This document shows, piece by piece, positions 6,401 to 6,584 of a stretch of 6,584 nt of DNA. The DNA comes from an uncultured Lachnospiraceae bacterium. Lineage in GTDB: Bacteria; Bacillota; Clostridia; Lachnospirales; Lachnospiraceae. Numbering within the stretch: the stretch's first letter is position 1; each line of letters begins with the position of its first letter. The stretch lies in assembly GCA_937950565.1 (NCBI GenBank), contig CALFCS010000143.1, forward strand, positions 1 to 6,584, written 5' to 3'. The notes under the pieces were generated by a model. It worked only from the letters and a program-made list of their open reading frames with translations. It made no database searches and was not told where the DNA came from. The position numbers and the translations under genes are program-made.

Positions 6401-6584
6401 CAGATTCTGGTGACGGATATGAATGATGTACCGATTGCCTACAGTACATGGATTACAAAAGAAGCGGCCACGGCTCGGCTTCCATATGTAGATGTGGCAG
6501 AGGATGACTGGTTCTATGACGGTGTATACTACAACTACTTTGCAAAGACGATGACAGGTAAGGATGAGACGCACTTTGCACCGC
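374..6584 (+). CDS. Giant SLH-anchored, multimodular GH95-family glycoside hydrolase (3' truncated)
   Basis: A single frame runs from ATG 374 to the window edge without a stop (2070 full codons plus one base). The product is exported and wall-bound. Order by residue: signal peptide 1-31; LamG-like 42-256 and 266-480; GH95-type catalytic region 487-1385; FIVAR-like helices 1398-1466; LamG-like 1469-1676; PDZ 1680-1770; carbohydrate-binding-like beta-sandwich 1774-1916; Ig-like 1919-2032; SLH from 2037. GH95 enzymes are inverting exo-hydrolases that remove terminal alpha-L-fucose (classically alpha-1,2) or alpha-L-galactose. The SPEN acid motif (E1083), HRHxSHL (1177-1183) and a C-terminal Asp (D1273) support the family; the Asn-x-Asn motif is unusual (LDANVNLQ, 891-898). 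Likely role: binding and trimming mucin-type or plant glycans at the cell surface. Substrate is not provable here. With a normal SLH triplet the whole protein would be about 2200 residues (inference). The family call is firm to good; fucosidase versus galactosidase is open. Confidence 0.9.
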   Translation, partial: MKVKKKNRLLSVVLSAAMVFSVIAPAAIAKAAPVESYDKDKLLVHYDMTMEEGKLKDVSGNGYNAELSGLSESDFITDDAGDSALKFNGSGYVKIPDCIGDHSGAVTIEMTYKIGTKTNEGLFVFGTKNASAEGVNYLRFYPDTTDKGDAFLWESGVNTANIVAGRGNVAYSDEKYATATAVIDNSKFTYYLNGKKYGSYDMQGVTIQDILNTCANRSDAIGYLGRPAYVNHDPYFSGTVKDFAIYNYAVPEEEILWKTRDGVGPIADYSMEFTQDGKLKDATGHGLHAEVVNLTKKNIVDDDGDSVLDFAGTNGYVKLPDGLIQAEEFTISAKFKANEGENSGLWTLGTKGGGSSYMRLHPSTEKGLFFEANADGAAGLGNDGSIRLDNNIYNTVTAVFTADGKMTLYINGEQKGEVSHGKSVQSILSQGVSDPADAIGYIGKPAWDGDPMFGGRLAGFTVYERALAADEIYMQSREYETSASRTRIVSNVLPSEIAWNDSDMEWREGMVSGNGQNGVINAGYPYSDTLIYQNIYLLMPSASTRENPDYYNQLEVYRKSVMTQKNNIPQIERGFFYAFHPGPKLRMDMDASIRNGGQYTNYERWTDFETAEVGVSYANDKGEWERKTFTSREDDVTITEIKKSSTGTKVNMEISLDNLSSLARFWGDPTNMQYKKIVSDDASYIAFVGKYPGNGDYSKGELKNGGYVGTAQVVVVGGTKEKIVNNNTPRDSQNVGTDNDPRIKITDADAVYIIERTDRTWDMCTFDEFRNKQQYDLLDEQNAYVKSVVEKYTTDGAFSYEGALKPHAKAHGEQFNEVKFNLNADKSDVKSSTEALIQKQKSTTELNNALVERAYNAGRYVELCCSGYSAPRLSGMWTGEFNGAWRYIYTLDANVNLQVAPMNTAHLADAPVGYINFILRQLDDWMENAYLSYRMHDAIQPSVNTDGDSAIGIESDWRCPFQYWNAGASWLLLPIYEYWQCYGNQQIPISDKVDLYKIKEVLGVEDGGLSDAEVDKLMEKGYLDLEEDILLPLLTKQANFWEQLLTPEYYMDADGDPHYEKGKKELDVEAGEKYMIIPCYSPENTTRTDNGYVWNSPATMNATMDISAARDGLKMTMDLEKAVGRKGSEKAIEKWDKLQSLLPEYQYDGEPGVETEYGGGGALREWATPIYLEENRHRHISHLYVAWPAYETQDDEELAAAVKQSLANRNRLNSGGEKTTGHGWMHYALVESRLKDSQGVYDSLNQILRSDIYYSSMVTDHNTNRGSAAYCTDTSIGMTAVINEALVFSNTGEIELLPSLPEQWETGSMDGLMARTRAEVESLSWDQVAGTVDAKIHSDIDQTLSISCGQEWGSVVIEGNNGAKVKCGREIIMDVKAGDEITLHFSKEKGTDSKDYVDKADLQAAVNDCKDLSRDFYTKESFDKLEEVLTQAKAVLKDGKASQAKVDSAKEELQAAKKALKEKKLEETDVLAKFTFDDEESGFTNGYGKAYGQYSLKDHGDGKAVYLDGTYDYLKVKAENGTSLLNGVKEMTISFQAKPEAGTNNWLYYIAPDVTPQVANNEDYVGLFASGSNLTAERYHNSGSRPQSAQAAMGSDWVNISVVYTQKDTAIYVNGVEKARVNSNYALSDILGDDSILYIGKANWGSGEYYKGLIDDFMIESRALTAEEIQSRLSIQKEEWKGATVSGVDEDVMASTGASGQEGIYFAAVPEGSEAYELGYRENDIVKAVNGTVLPDKKAFFDELDKIDDNGLVVLDIYRKKRMQSMSYYKVGEESVYIDCNDAAVKYSMAVENTVWKADGWYYTSTDVDDQNKTISAYADIANSNSAWFEVEFTGTGIEYITRMYYDQGDVEMILTNAQGEEVERKTVTCYDNNRYYQATVYSSGKLPYGTYKLRGQKKSGTYLIVDAFKVNKPADASLNLITDPAQITYENGDEVSELRAGEKLNVAMTFHNKGGKDIKGKVTYVWYDTNADMKVVSTTVDSLAVEAGKAQKYQGTIMVPKKAEGKALQILVTDMNDVPIAYSTWITKEAATARLPYVDVAEDDWFYDGVYYNYFAKTMTGKDETHFAP
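497..1141 (+). other. LamG/concanavalin-like lectin module 1
   Basis: Residues 42-256. The module opens with 'LLVHYDM', then 'KLKDVSGNG' (D57, S59, G60, N61, G62), a 'LKFNGSGYVKIPD' strand, 'VTIEMTYK', 'YYLNGKKYGS' and the closing 'IGYLGRPAY...FSGTVKDFAIYNYAVPEEEI'. This is the usual order of a LamG_3-type jelly-roll. Such modules commonly bind carbohydrate in secreted glycosidases; the ligand cannot be read from the sequence. Confidence 0.85.
1169..1813 (+). other. LamG/concanavalin-like lectin module 2
   Basis: Residues 266-480, an evident paralogue of module 1. 'GKLKDATGHGLHAE' (D281, T283, G284) replaces 'GKLKDVSGNGYNAE', and 'IGYIGKPAW...FGGRLAGFTVYERALAADEI' replaces the first module's closing strand. 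The two are in direct tandem, separated by about 9 residues, and lie just before the catalytic region. This suggests an internal duplication and two-site glycan binding (inference). Confidence 0.85.
1832..4528 (+). other. GH95-type catalytic region (beta-sandwich, (alpha/alpha)6 barrel, C-terminal beta domain)
   Basis: Residues 487-1385. The N-terminal beta domain starts at 'EWREGMVSGNGQNGV' (GNG at 513-515), matching the GH95 'GNGRLGAMV' opening, and continues with 'ERWTDFETAEVGVSYANDKGEWERKTFTS'-type strands around residues 600-630. Barrel landmarks are 'LSGMWTGEFN...W' then 'YTLDANVNLQ' (889-898); 'SPENT' with E1083 as the presumed general acid; 'TMDIS' shortly after; 'HRHISHLY' (1177-1184); 'TGHGW' (1220-1224); and 'YCTDTSIG' with D1273 where other members have 'IDGNFG'. 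The closing 'IELLPSLPEQW' (from 1294) and 'GSMDGLMAR' are very typical GH95 C-terminal strands. It is longer than most GH95 domains by my estimate, partly from an extra helical stretch at about 990-1022. Expected chemistry is inverting hydrolysis of terminal alpha-L-fucosyl or alpha-L-galactosyl linkages. Confidence 0.85.
4565..4771 (+). other. FIVAR-like helical spacer
   Basis: Residues 1398-1466, rich in Ala, Lys and Glu. The pattern is 'DLQAAVNDCKDLSRDFYTKESFDKLEEVL' (split around residue 1420) followed by 'AKAVLKDGKASQAKVDSAKEELQAAKKAL'. This is the familiar three-helix FIVAR layout with 'YT.ESF..L...L..A..VL.......Q..VD.A...L..A...L'. It probably acts as a stalk between the catalytic region and the downstream binding modules. 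Confidence 0.85.
4778..5401 (+). other. LamG/concanavalin-like lectin module 3
   Basis: Residues 1469-1676. It begins 'LAKFTFDDEESGF' and has 'AVYLDGTYDYLKV', 'MTISFQAKP', 'WVNISVVYTQKDTAIYVNG' and the end 'LYIGKANW...YYKGLIDDFMIESRALTAEEI'. It keeps the fold pattern of modules 1 and 2 but lacks their 'KLKDxSGNG' segment, so it is a more distant relative rather than a recent copy. Confidence 0.85.
5411..5683 (+). other. PDZ domain
   Basis: Residues 1680-1770. 'GIYFAAVPEGSEAYELGYRENDIV' (1703-1726, shown here in part) and 'KAVNG' (1727-1731) are the classic PDZ core: ligand-binding loop and strand, Gly-rich turn, 'G.+.nDiV.avNG'. 'FFDELDKI' then forms the second helix and 'LVVLDIYRKKRM' the last strand. 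PDZ domains normally bind peptide C-termini. No protease domain is attached. In an extracellular glycosidase it may mediate protein-protein docking or simply serve as a structural module (inference). Confidence 0.8.
5693..6121 (+). other. Carbohydrate-binding-like beta-sandwich module
   Basis: Residues 1774-1916. 'WFEVEFTGTGIEYI' (VEFTGTGI at 1831-1838), 'GDVEMILTNAQGEEV', 'TCYDNNRYYQATVYSS', 'LPYGTYKLRGQKKSGTY' and 'LIVDAFKV' follow the order of the 'Y.eftFtGTgI...G...V.vDG...........vys..gL..G.HtL.v......s.g....iDaf.V' modules common in bacterial glycosidases. They are galactose-binding-like folds, and the ligand is unknown. Confidence 0.7.
6128..6469 (+). other. Ig-like/CARDB-like beta-sandwich module
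   Basis: Residues 1919-2032. 'ELRAGEKLNVAMTFHNKGGKDIKG' (near 1940-1965), 'VTYVWYDTNADMKVVSTTVDSLAVEAGK', and 'IMVPKKAEGKALQILVTDMNDVPIAYS' give the 'v..G..+.v.v.v.N.g......+....y........' pattern of such adhesion-type linkers. No enzymatic motif is visible. It probably spaces the active parts from the wall anchor. Confidence 0.6.
6482..6584 (+). other. First SLH repeat, start of the wall anchor (cut by the window edge)
   Basis: Residues 2037-2070: 'PYVDVAEDDWFYDGVYYNYFAK' (split at about 2050) followed by 'TMTGKDETHFAP' is an N-terminal half of an SLH repeat, close to the usual 'F.DV...DWfYdaV.ya...GlmtG...ttFaP'. The matching second half and probably two more repeats should follow. The upstream gene ends in the same domain type. 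Confidence 0.9.

Overview
The window looks like a piece of a Bacillota genome, most probably a gut Lachnospiraceae (Ruminococcus torques/Blautia-type). The signs are strong AAAGGAGG ribosome binding sites, moderate GC with many GGA/GCA/AAA/GAA codons, S-layer homology (SLH) anchors of the 'MTG...ETxFAP' type, and modular secreted glycosidases built from LamG, FIVAR and SLH parts. The genus is inferred from style, not from a marker gene.

Layout: bases 1-305 are the 3' end of a first gene whose product finishes in SLH repeats. A 68-base gap (306-373) follows. It holds a plausible promoter, two overlapping short palindromes and a very good Shine-Dalgarno sequence, with no convincing terminator. 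From 374 to the last base there is a single uninterrupted reading frame of 2070 codons, still open at the window edge. It is easily overlooked because its stop codon lies outside the window, and all the other apparent frames from 374 onward are shadows of it.

The giant gene encodes an exported, wall-attached glycoside hydrolase. In order it has a signal peptide; two tandem LamG/concanavalin-like lectin modules; a GH95-type (alpha/alpha)6 catalytic region of about 900 residues; a helical FIVAR-like spacer; a third LamG module; a PDZ domain; a beta-sandwich carbohydrate-binding-like module; an Ig-like/CARDB-like module; and the start of a C-terminal SLH region. GH95 enzymes are inverting alpha-1,2-L-fucosidases or alpha-L-galactosidases acting on host glycans (mucin, milk oligosaccharides) or plant xyloglucan/xylan side chains. 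Here the SPEN, HRHxSHL and C-terminal Asp landmarks are present, but the Asn-x-Asn active-site motif and the 'DGNFG' loop are altered, so the exact substrate is open.

Together the two genes suggest a locus of SLH-anchored surface proteins. The second is a glycan-binding and glycan-cutting machine displayed on the cell wall. The most unusual points are the PDZ domain in an extracellular glycosidase and the divergent catalytic motif. No RNA gene, mobile element or CRISPR array was recognised.
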